This document shows positions 9,329 to 18,556 of a stretch of DNA of 64,000 bases, in pieces. Position numbers and translations under genes: made by a program. Origin of the DNA: Closterium sp. NIES-65 (Eukaryota; Streptophyta; Zygnematophyceae; Desmidiales; Closteriaceae); contig CANXME010000864.1 in NCBI GenBank assembly GCA_948144175.1, positions 310,001-374,000 of the forward strand, in the 5' to 3' direction. A model generated the notes under the pieces. It had not been told where the DNA came from and made no database searches. It was given only the letters and a program-made list of their open reading frames with translations. Positions within the stretch are counted from its first letter, which is position 1; each line of letters begins with the position of its first letter.

Positions 9329-9354
9329 GCGTATACACGCTAGCGTGTATACGC
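9329..9354. repeat. 26-bp perfect palindrome in the hAT-1 left end
   Basis: The arms GCGTATACACGCT and AGCGTGTATACGC are exact reverse complements with no spacer. The element's subterminal motif is embedded in it. Confidence 0.9.
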
Positions 9355-9756
9355 AAAACGCTAAACGCTATCGAATACGCTATACGCTCGCCAATTTTTT
9401 TTTGGGGCAGCCCGGCCAGAAAATTTCAACCTATACGGTTCACTTCGGAATTGCACGACGAAGACATTGGCGGGGTCAGATGGCACGTCCGCGCTGTGTG
9501 CTAGCGTGGACGTGGGTTGAAAGTTCGTGTCGCAAATGGAAAGTCACGTTCGTCGAGTCGCGCCTGCACGTTCCCTCACATTTTGGTGTTCACTATCAGT
9601 ACCGCATTCAAACCCTTCGCAACCAACACCTCTCCAATTTTTGTTGGCCATCTTCCCACTCCCACAATCAACTCGCCATAAAACAAGCACACCCCCAACA
9701 TCCAACTCATTAGGTCTTCTCTCGCTACCAGCAGAGCACTAGGCATTCCCTAGCGC

Positions 9757-11820
9757 ATGGTGCCTATGTCGACGACTACTACCTCTCCTCTAACGCCATC
9801 GTCAGTTAACACCGTTGGCAGTTCTCAAACCCTTCTATCTGAGGCACGGGAGCATCTCCCCGACGTTGACCATGCCGTCTTCAAGCACTTCCGCATCATC
9901 AAGAGGGTCGAGGGAAAAGCTCAGCAGTACGAGTGCAAATTCTGCAGCAACGTCTACACTGGTGCTGCCATCCGATGCGCGCAACACTTCACGTCGTGGA
10001 AGGGGATGAAACGCCGTGAAGTGGTGCTTTGCAAGGATGCGCCGCAAGATGTGCGCTTGGCCATGCGCGCGAAATACGAGGCAAAGCGCGCTGCGGCCGA
10101 AGAGAAGAGGCGGGCAGCAGCTGAAGCGGTTGCCGCGGTCAAGGCTAATGGTGTGAAGCGGGCGTGCATCACCGATTACCTTGAGGGGGACGCGGCTGCA
10201 AGAAAGAGAGAAGCGGACGAGGCACTTGCGCTTGCTTGGGCCGCCCTCCATATCCCCGAGCGCCACATTGACCATCCTCTGATGGTCAATGCATTGAACC
10301 TCGTCAAGCGCGCCGGCGTCGACTACGTCCCTCCCAAGAGGAAATACATCGGCGGTGCTGGCCTTCTCTCGTGTCGCAACGGGATCGAGCAGGGTTTGGT
10401 GGGCATTAAGGCGAGCTGGAAGAGGACGGGCGTGACGGTTTCGTCCGACATGATGACAGACCGCAACGGCAGACCGCAGGCCAACGTGCTTCTCGTAAAC
10501 GATTCCGGCGCCGTCTTCACCGACTGTATTGACTGCAACATGGAGAGGAAAACCGGAGGTTACGTGGCGGGGATTCTTAGGCCAGTGGTGGAGGAAGTGG
10601 GTCCAAAAAACGTTGTTGCGTTCTGCATGGACGGGTGGTCAAACTATGCGGTGGCGGTGAAGCAGCTCTTACAGGAGTGGCCGCACATTCAGGATGTGCC
10701 GTGCGCCACTCACGTGTTGGATCTTCTCATGGAAGATGTCGGGAAGATGGGATGGGCTAAGCCGGTGGTCCACAAGGGAGGGGAGATATCTAGCTTCGTC
10801 CGCAACCACCACTGGACCCGAGGGTACCTGCGGAAGCCGGAATTGGTGGAGGGGAAGGTTCTGCAGGCGCTGAAGCCGGCTGGAACCCGATTCGGGACCA
10901 ACTACATAGCCATATCCCGACTATGTGCGATGCGCGGCAGCCTTACCAACATGGTGACGAGCGAGGGTTGGAAGGAGTGGGCGGTAGGGGACCGGAAGAA
11001 ATCGTGTGACGGGTTCAGTGCGCTGATCCATGATGCTGCCTGGTGGAAGACGGCCGAGTTCTTCGTCGCACTGCTGAAGCTGCCTTTTAAGGTGATGAGG
11101 CAGACGGACGGGCATGCCGTGGGGATGATGGGGAGGCTGTACGATTTGATGCTGCAGCTGACTGAGGACGTGGGGGGCTTGCTCGATGCGGACGAGGAGC
11201 AGCTGAGCGACGGGGACAAGGACAAGATCCGCCGCATCCTCAGAGACCGCTGGGACGGCAGCCTCGCATGCGCCATGCATGTCGCTGGCCGCATCCTCAA
11301 CCCCGCGAATCAGGAGGAAGATATTTTCGGCACTGATCCCGAGTGCACGAAAGTCTTCAAGGCGTTCCTCAGCCAGCAGGCCGAGTTCCTTGCAAGCCGC
11401 GGGGATGGGGGGGATGACGCGTGCGACATCTTGCTTGAGCTGGGGGACGGGCTGAGGGCGTTCCTTGACATGAAGGGTTCTTTTGGGATGCCGGAAGCCG
11501 TGGCACAGAGGAAGCTGGTGAAAGAGGGAAAGTATAGCATGGTGAAGTGGTGGCAGTGGAATGGGACTGATGCCCCTCGAGTGGCGGGGCTCGCGGTACG
11601 GGTGCTGTCTCAGGCCGTGTCAGCCTCACCTTGTGAGCGTGGATGGTCCTCGTGGGATGCCGTCCACACCGCACGTCGCAACAGGCTCGGATCCGCCAAG
11701 TGCAGGGACTTGGTCTATGTTGCGCACAACTGGAATGTTGTGCGCAACTGGGACACGCGCGTTGATGCCTTGCCACATGTGGTGCCCGAAATTGGAGCGG
11801 AGCCTCTTATCCCGGCATAA
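9757..11820 (+). CDS. hAT transposase (687 aa, intact ORF)
   Basis: It cuts and reinserts the element in the nucleus. The N-terminus has a BED-like zinc finger (Cys60, Cys63, His77 within YECKFCSNVYTG). The middle carries a DUF659-like catalytic region: SSDMMTDRNGRPQANVLL (Asp231 or Asp235 as first acidic residue), AFCMDGWSNYAV (Asp292 as second) and CATHVLDLL (the hAT CxxH motif). The C-terminal dimerisation block has SPCERGWSSW (Glu627). These are the landmarks of the RNase-H-like D-D-E core of hAT enzymes; assignment of individual catalytic residues is by motif only. An Ala/Lys/Glu-rich coiled-coil-like stretch lies at about 105-130. The ORF has no stop or frameshift, so the element may be active or recently active. 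The start is the first ATG in frame after the 5' leader. Confidence 0.92.
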   Translation: MVPMSTTTTSPLTPSSVNTVGSSQTLLSEAREHLPDVDHAVFKHFRIIKRVEGKAQQYECKFCSNVYTGAAIRCAQHFTSWKGMKRREVVLCKDAPQDVRLAMRAKYEAKRAAAEEKRRAAAEAVAAVKANGVKRACITDYLEGDAAARKREADEALALAWAALHIPERHIDHPLMVNALNLVKRAGVDYVPPKRKYIGGAGLLSCRNGIEQGLVGIKASWKRTGVTVSSDMMTDRNGRPQANVLLVNDSGAVFTDCIDCNMERKTGGYVAGILRPVVEEVGPKNVVAFCMDGWSNYAVAVKQLLQEWPHIQDVPCATHVLDLLMEDVGKMGWAKPVVHKGGEISSFVRNHHWTRGYLRKPELVEGKVLQALKPAGTRFGTNYIAISRLCAMRGSLTNMVTSEGWKEWAVGDRKKSCDGFSALIHDAAWWKTAEFFVALLKLPFKVMRQTDGHAVGMMGRLYDLMLQLTEDVGGLLDADEEQLSDGDKDKIRRILRDRWDGSLACAMHVAGRILNPANQEEDIFGTDPECTKVFKAFLSQQAEFLASRGDGGDDACDILLELGDGLRAFLDMKGSFGMPEAVAQRKLVKEGKYSMVKWWQWNGTDAPRVAGLAVRVLSQAVSASPCERGWSSWDAVHTARRNRLGSAKCRDLVYVAHNWNVVRNWDTRVDALPHVVPEIGAEPLIPA

Positions 11821-12217
11821 TACAATGGGCTGGAAGACGAGACGAAGGGAGAGGATGAGGAGGAAGGCGAAGACGACATCCTCGAAGACGAGTACGCTAA
11901 CTAGAGGGGGCATATGTGGCATTTAGTAGTGATGATAGTGATGATAGTAGTGATGACAGTAGTTATGTGTAGGCCGTGGTATATGTGTAATGTGGAAAAA
12001 AAAAATCTCTGAAACTTCAGGCCCCATATGCATATCCCCCCCCCCCCCCCCCTCCCCCCTCCCCGCGCCTTTTTTTGACCCTGCCCGGGAAGTTTTTTTT
12101 TCTGCCCGGAAAAGCGTATTTCCAAACCCGTCCCTACAGCGTATAGCGTATATAGGAGTGCGTATATACGATAAGCGTATATACGCAATAAGCGTATATT
12201 CCCACTAAGAATCAAGG

Positions 12218-12559
12218 TGGGCAGCTTTCCGAAGACAGTGATTCTCTGTGTTTGAACCACATCGTTTTATTCCATTTATGTGCTCAAACATTCGTTCACA
12301 GAACAGTTAAGCCTTGGAAAGTCCGTTTACAGCATTTGTGATTCAGGCCAAACTCGGGCAACCCTGTGACGAACCACCCATGGCTGATTGGAACCCCACC
12401 TGGCCATCAGGCTGGTGAGGTTCAAAATGGGCCAACCCGATTGATCCTTCCTCATGTCCAGTCTCATGCTAATAATCATCGTCCCACCTTCCTTCTCACC
12501 AATTTGTCCATCGCCCTTGCACGCCTCCCACATGTCCCTCGTCTCCCTGTCTCGGACAG
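12218..12559 (+). other. Intron sequence of the LRR array
   Basis: Continuation of the D-to-A intron after hAT-1. It is nearly identical to 17615-17866 and 26129-26472. No gene is seen in it. Confidence 0.7.
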
Positions 12560-12631
12560 CTCCCTCGCTAACAACCGGCTCACCAGCTCCATCCCCGCTG
12601 GCATTGGCTTGCTGACAAAGCTGGTAGCCAT
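12560..12631 (+). CDS. LRR exon cassette, type A
   Basis: 72-nt exon after ctcggacag and before gtaagg. Core NNRLTSSIPAGIGLLTKL. Confidence 0.8.
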
Positions 12632-12812
12632 GTAAGGATCCATTGTAGGTGCTTCGCCCACATTTCTAGGCATGAGCAATAACCGAACCAAAACCACTTG
12701 CGCACCAGATGGGGGTGGAGAGTTTCAGAACCGCGCTCTTCAAGCCTTCAAGTCTTAAGGCACACGACACAGATTTTGCTCATGCCTTGATTGAACACCC
12801 TGATTGGGACAG

Positions 12813-12884
12813 GTCGCTTGCCTCCAACCAGCTCAACGGCTCCATTCCGGCAGACATTGGCGCCCTCACCAAGTTGACAATTAT
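12813..12884 (+). CDS. LRR exon cassette, type B
   Basis: 72-nt exon after gggacag and before gtaagaag. Core SNQLNGSIPADIGALTKL. Confidence 0.8.
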
Positions 12885-13325
12885 GTAAGAAGATACGCTT
12901 TTGTTGTTCTTCTCACATCTCCTGTGCTCTCCCAGGACTCTTTCCCCCCCTTTTCAGTATAGCACGACCTCTTTTATCTCCCTCAGTTCTCCCCTATATC
13001 CCTTCACTTCCCTGTTTCGATTGATCACTTCCTTTTCCCTTCATTGAGATCTTATCTTCTTTCTTGTGATCAAATTCTCACAAGATATTTTCTGCAAGTG
13101 GATGTCGTAATATCATAATTCCAATATTCGTGTTGCCTCACATTCTTCTAGCATTTTGCCTCGTCTCGTCTTCTCCAAAGGACGACCATCTTCATATGCT
13201 AATCACCCTTTGTATGGTCTTACCCAACCTCATCGCTGTCCTCCCTCGCTTCAGTCTGGTCTTCTCTTGTATGCTACAACGTCACTATAACCCCAGTGGT
13301 ATTTTATAAGCTGGCTTCATTTCAG

Positions 13326-13397
13326 AGCCTTTTCAAGCAACCAGTTGTCTGGCAGCATTCCTGCTGCCATCAGCACACTCGCCCAACTTCTTTGCCT
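13326..13397 (+). CDS. LRR exon cassette, type C
   Basis: 72-nt exon after catttcag and before gttagtgac. Core SNQLSGSIPAAISTLAQL. Confidence 0.8.
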
Positions 13398-13913
13398 GTT
13401 AGTGACTCTCTACTCTAGTCTAGTGCTGTCAGTTTCCTCTCACAGGGGAGCTTCTTTTTTATGTTAAGCGTGAGCTAACAACATTAGGGGCGTACATGCA
13501 TGCATTAAAGTCTTTTGCGAAGCACCCATTTAGATCCCATGATCAGAGCTGTGACTGGATGGGGTGTGGTGAAAAGTCTCAGATAAAATCTTCCTGGTGT
13601 AGTAGCCCCATTCTATTTCCCATCACAATATCACTGGTTTTTACTTACTCCCCTACTTTCATACATACACCAAATCCCGCGAGACTAGCATCAGCCTTCT
13701 TCTCATCCTAGTGCTTGATCGGATCAACACGATTTGGTTCTGTGCAGTTTGGTTTGTTTTTTTCTGAATTGAGCCATCGTCCTTGAGCCACAAGTTTAGT
13801 ACGGACCAGTTTGGGTGTGAATATAACCTTGAAACCAGAGAGTGTTGTAGCTTTATTTCAAGCTCTAATTTTCTCATAGTCTACGACGCCCCCTTCCACC
13901 TAGTCATGACCAT

Positions 13914-14812
13914 GTGGCCCGGCCTGACCCGACCCGACCCGACTTGGCTGGGCCAGATGGGTTCCCGGGTCGGGCCAGCTTCGAGCCAAGCTTGTGGAGG
14001 GTCTGACCCGACCCGAGTTTTGAAATTCGGGTCAGAACTGACCCGACCCCGGGTCGGGTCGGGTCGGGCCAGGCTGACCCGCCCTGTTACGGGGTACGGG
14101 TGTGTATTAGCTGTAGTGAAAAGTGCTGTGCATGCGGCGCCCGTCAATCAGTACGAATTGGTACTAGTTTATGTGCTGGGCCCACTTATGAACGGTGGTT
14201 GTTTTAAGACATGGCGCGTGCAGCCTCGAAGGTGAAATCGCACTAGTAAAACGTGAACTCGTGAGTATACTATCCCACCAGTGCGGTCTCCTTTAATAGC
14301 AGAGTAACATCTTCATAGTAAATAGAAATGTCGGAAAACATGGTTCTGTAGGCTTTAAAATAGCTACTAACTTAGCTTAGGTAACATTAGTGGCTGAAGT
14401 TTGGCTACTGGGCGTGGCGCGTGCTTATGTTCTGATGACCGTTCAATCCTCGACATCAAATTTATGTAGGGTTTCGAACCCTACAGAGTTGGCCCGGCCC
14501 GAATTCCCCGACCAAGACCCGATATCGGGTCGGGTCAATCCTGGCTCGAAACCCGTCCCGACTCAGCCCAAGTTCTGATGTCGAGGGACTTCTTAATCCT
14601 CGTCATCAAATTTGTCTAGGGTTTCGAACCCTACAGAGTTGAAATCGGGTTGGGTCAATCCTGGCCCAAAACCCGGCCCTGACTCGGCCCAAGTTCCGTA
14701 CTTGGGTCGGGTTTTAGCTCGGGTTCAGTCGGGCCAACCCGCGCGGGGCACATTTCTGAAATCCCTGACCCGACCAGCCCTAAACCACGGGTCGGGTTGG
14801 TTAGGTTTTCCC
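13914..14812. repeat. GGGTCGGG-rich intron block, unit 1
   Basis: Two clusters of (GACCC)/(GGGTC) repeats flank a less repetitive centre. An imperfect internal duplication carries tcctcg(a/t)catcaaattt and a near-palindromic tagggtttcgaaccctac at both ends. It resembles the subterminal arrays of plant hAT-type non-autonomous elements, but no TIR or target duplication could be fixed, and every unit carries it. Confidence 0.6.
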
Positions 14813-15572
14813 AACTTCCTTGCTCAAATGTATCTTAACAGTCTAATCAATAGAACTGCTGCTCTCACAACCACGGCCTCCAAGTTTCTCTCCTTGAACA
14901 TTTCACTATCGTTACACTGGCTGAAACAGAAAAAGGAGCTGTTATCTAAAAAGAACCGTGGGAAACACACCAATGTTAGGCTATGAGGGAGCTGGAGCTT
15001 CGGCGTGGCTCGGATAGTTGTTGAAAACAAACCGGCCGAACAGAAGAACTGGTTCAATTTGTTGAAAAAAAAAAACGGCCGCAAAAAAGAAAAACGGTAT
15101 AGTTTGGGTAAAAAACGAACCGAACCGCGGTTATTTTTTGTGCTCATGCGGACTTTTATCATTTCACCTCACTATAACCTCAGTGGTGTTTATAATTTGA
15201 CAAGAGTTGCCCTCTTGTCTAGTGCTGTCAATTTCCTCTCACAGGAGAGCTTTTCTCATGATGAGCGCGAGCTAAGAACACAAGGGGGTGACTTTGATAC
15301 ATACGTGTGTCCATGCAATGAAGTCATTCGTGGAGTGCACCCTTTTTCCAATGTTTTGAATGGATGGGTTGCTGTACTTCAAATGTGGTGCTCAGTTGAA
15401 TTCTCCTTACTTTGGTTAGCCCCACGATCTCTCTGTTCTTCTTACTGCCCTAGTTTCATGAAACATTTTCCTTCAAAAAGCCCACCCGCAGCATCCCACT
15501 TCGCATACTGGTGCATCATCATCCTAGAGTGCTGGTCTGGTTCTTCCTTCTTGCATTCGTACGCAATGGCAG

Positions 15573-15644
15573 GTCCCTCGAGAGTAATCAACTCACGGGT
15601 TCAATTCCTGTGGAGATTGGCTCTCTACTATCTCTTACATCCCT
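15573..15644 (+). CDS. LRR exon cassette, type D
   Basis: 72-nt exon after atggcag and before gtaagg. Core SNQLTGSIPVEIGSL. Confidence 0.8.
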
Positions 15645-16142
15645 GTAAGGCTCCTTTCTGCCACACGAGCATAAGACTGGGCTAAGCTGGCTCGTTTTTG
15701 GGCCATGGAAAGCCGGTGGGCTGACAAGCCAAGCCGGAGTCTCCACTCGACGGGCCGGGCTGACTCGGCCCGTGGCTCGTCCGTCGTAGCAAGCCTTTGA
15801 TAATGTGTGATCCCTCCCCCCCAACCTACTATCTCGTCTCTCTCGAATTGGTCACCTTTTTGACCTCTACATTTCCTTCTCGTCACTGGCCCCATTCCCT
15901 TCCCTATTGTGTCCTGCAAACACGCCAATGAACTCATATTTTCTTTCCGTGCGTCCACCCGCCACATCATCACCACAGCTCTCTCAACTCCAACTTGCGC
16001 TCAGAGCAATAACCGAACCAAAACTACTTGCGCACCAGATAGGGGTGGAGAGTTTCAGAACTGCACTCTTCGAGCCTTCAAGTCTTAAGGCACACGACAC
16101 GGATTTTGCTCATGCCTTGATTGAACACCCTGATTGGGACAG

Positions 16143-16214
16143 GTCGCTTGCCTCCAACCAGCTCAATGGCTCCATCCCGGATAACACTGGCGTCCTCACC
16201 AAGTTGAGAAGCAT
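16143..16214 (+). CDS. LRR exon cassette, type B'
   Basis: 72-nt exon after gggacag and before gtaagaag. Core SNQLNGSIPDNTGVLTKL. Confidence 0.8.
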
Positions 16215-16576
16215 GTAAGAAGTTACGCTTTTGTTGTTCTTCTCTCATCTCCTTTGCGCTCCCAAGAATCTTTCCCCGCGCTGTTCAGTATACCTCACTT
16301 TCTTTGCTCTACCTCTTTCCCTTCATTTCTCTATGGATGCATTTTCTTCACCAGCCTATCTCGTCTCGTCCGTCTCCAAGGGACGACCATCTTCTTTTGC
16401 TATTCACCCTTTGTATGGTCTTCCCCAACCTCATTGCTGTCCCGCCTCTCTTCTGTCTTGTCTTCTCTGGTATCCCGAGTCTAAGTTGCAGAAGACGCAG
16501 GGAGCATCCTGCGTCTAGCGTCTAGACGCTATAACCTCAGTGATACTTATATTTTTGGCATTCTTTTTCCACTCAG

Positions 16577-16648
16577 AGATGTTTCAAGCAACCAACTGTC
16601 TGGCAGCATTCCTGCTACCATCAGCACACTCACCCAAGTTTCTCTCCT
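16577..16648 (+). CDS. LRR exon cassette, type C'
   Basis: 72-nt exon after tttccactcag and before gtgagttg. Core SNQLSGSIPATISTLTQ. Confidence 0.8.
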
Positions 16649-17003
16649 GTGAGTTGCCCTCTTGTCTAGTGCTGTCAATTTCCTCTCACAGGAGAGCTTT
16701 TCTCATGATGAGGGCGAGCTAAGAACACAAGGGGGTGACTTTGATACATACGTGTGTCCATGCAATGAAGTCATTCGTGGAGTGCCCCCTTTTTCCTTTG
16801 TTTTGAATGGATGGGGTGGTGCTCAGTTGAATTCTCCTTACTTTGGTTAGCCCCACGATCTCTCTGTTCTTCTTACTGCCCTAGTTTCATGAAACATTTT
16901 CCTTCAAAAAGCCCACCAGCAGCATCCCACTTCGCATACTGGTGCATCATCATCCTAGAGTGCTGGTCTGGTTCTTCCTTCTTGCATTTGTACGCAATGG
17001 CAG

Positions 17004-17075
17004 GTCCCTCGGGAGTAATCAGCTCACGGGTTCAATTCCTGTGGAGATTGGCTCTCTACTATCTCTGGCATCCCT
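17004..17075 (+). CDS. LRR exon cassette, type D
   Basis: 72-nt exon after atggcag and before gtaagg. Identical by eye to the cassette at 6422-6493. Confidence 0.8.
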
Positions 17076-17866
17076 GTAAGGCTCCTTTCTGCCACACGAG
17101 CATAAGACTGGGCTAAGCTGGCTCGTTTTTGGGCCATGGAAAGCCGGTGGGCTGACAAGCCAAGCCGGAGTCTCCACTCGACGGGCCGGGCTGACTCGGC
17201 CCGTGGCTCGTCCGTTGTAGCAAGCCTTTGATAATGTGTGATCCCTCCCCCCCAACCTACTATCTCGTCTCTCTCGAATTGGTCACCTTTTTGACCTCTA
17301 CATTTCCTTCTCGTCACTGGCCCCATTCCCTTCCCTATCGTGTCCTGCAAACACGCCAATGAACTCATATTTTCTTTCCGTGCGTCCACCCGTGACCCGC
17401 CACATCATCACCACAGCTCTCTCAACTCCAACTTGCTCTCAGGATCTTTGCCCTCTGCAATCACAAAGCTCACTGCTCTTACTTTCCTGTAAATAATCCA
17501 TTGTATTGTTTTTCTTTGTCAGAAACCTTGCAGAGTGTGCAACAAAAGCTATTGTAGTAGCACAAGTTAGGTACGATCAAGGGCTGAGCCAGGGCAGGGC
17601 CGGCACAAATCAAGGTGGGCAGCTTTCCAAAGACAGTGATTCTCTGTGTTTGAACCACATTGTTTTATTCCATTTATGTGCTCAAACATTCGTTCACAGA
17701 ACAGTTAAGCCTTGGAAAGTCCGTTTACAGCATTTGTGATTCAGGCCAAACTCGGGCAACCCTGTGACGAACCGCCCATGGCTGATTGGAACCCCACCTG
17801 GCCATCAGGCTGGTGAGGTTCAAAATGGGCCAACCCGATTGATCCTTCCTCATGTCCAGTCTCATG
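17076..17866 (+). other. D-to-A intron of the LRR array, left of hAT-2
   Basis: Near-identical to 25597-26381 of unit 2. It includes the 46-nt LRR-like remnant near 17443-17488 and the empty hAT-1 site near 17608. No gene is seen. Confidence 0.7.
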
Positions 17867-17897
17867 CTAGTAATTAGGGATGAGCAAGATCCCGAAC

Positions 17898-17943
17898 GCC
17901 TGTTCGGTTCGCCTCGAACATGTTCGAGGCGAACCGAACAGGC
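17898..17943. repeat. 46-bp perfect palindrome in the hAT-2 left end
   Basis: The sequence is its own reverse complement over 46 bp with no spacer, centred on GAACATGTTC. It lies 23 bp inside the terminal inverted repeat. The right end has a related inverted repeat with 18-bp arms and a 3-bp spacer at 22136-22174. Confidence 0.92.
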
Positions 17944-18556
17944 TTTTTTTTTTGGCTAAATTGTTCGGGCCGAACATGTTCGGTGTTCGGCCGAACATGT
18001 TGGACGTTCGGCTTTGGAATTTGCCTCTCCAAGCCGAACACGAACATGTTCGTGTTCGGCTGGGATTCGACGCGAACACCAAATGTGTTGGCGTCAAAAT
18101 TGGCCGCGACCAGATTTAGGTCGCGGCCAATTTTAGTTTGAGCTCATTTCGTGAGCTCAAACTCAGAAGTTGTTTATAGGCTTTAGCGCTCCCTCACACA
18201 GCCGCCCTAGCCTCCTTCTAAGTGCAAGCAAGTGCACGTTATTACTTGGAGTGTAAATGAACGAACATTTGATTAGATAGAAGAACTATGCATAGGGTTT
18301 AACGTAGTGTAGGGAGTTTAGGGTTACTAGGGAGGTTGAACGAGCATCTCCGCAAAGGGCTCAAGTAGGGCGTATCATTCGCTCTAGGATTCGGATCGGG
18401 CATTAGGAACGTGCGGCACCATCCAACGCTAACGTTGCCTTAGGGGGTTTTGGGGTTTATGGTCGAGGGCAGAGTGATGGCTTCCAGGGGTGGTGGATCC
18501 ATAGGCCGAGGTGCAGGCAGGGCTCAGCGCATGCACCGGGATCTCCACCACGACCT

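Larger units (their letters stand above)
9292..12209 (+). mobile_element. Complete hAT transposon (hAT-1), putatively autonomous
   Basis: 2,918 bp with 19-bp terminal inverted repeats, CTAAGTGGGAATATACGCT versus CTTAGTGGGAATATACGCT (one mismatch), flanked by the 8-bp duplication AATCAAGG (9284-9291 and 12210-12217). Sister units carry the empty site acaaatcaaggtgggcagc (near 17608 and 26122). Subterminal regions are packed with AGCGTATA/TATACGCT motifs, including a perfect 26-bp palindrome at 9329-9354. It contains one uninterrupted transposase ORF. Confidence 0.95.
12469..17866 (+). repeat. Tandem array unit 1 (rearranged)
   Basis: Contains cassettes A, B, C, D, B', C', D. Its 5,398 bp equal the 4,050-bp period of unit 2, minus about 83 bp (loss of the C' cassette near 15198-15206), plus a 1,431-bp internal duplication (D-B'-C' spacing from 15573 to 17004). 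The boundary with unit 2 is hidden by hAT-2. Confidence 0.85.

Noticed and set aside
14468-14640. gggtttcgaaccc motifs resembling a tRNA T-arm
   Set aside because: They are short near-palindromes repeated in an intron block of every unit, with no cloverleaf around them.
17881-18119. Short ORFs over the hAT-2 palindrome on both strands
   Set aside because: They exist because the sequence is palindromic and repetitive; this is the element's subterminal control region.
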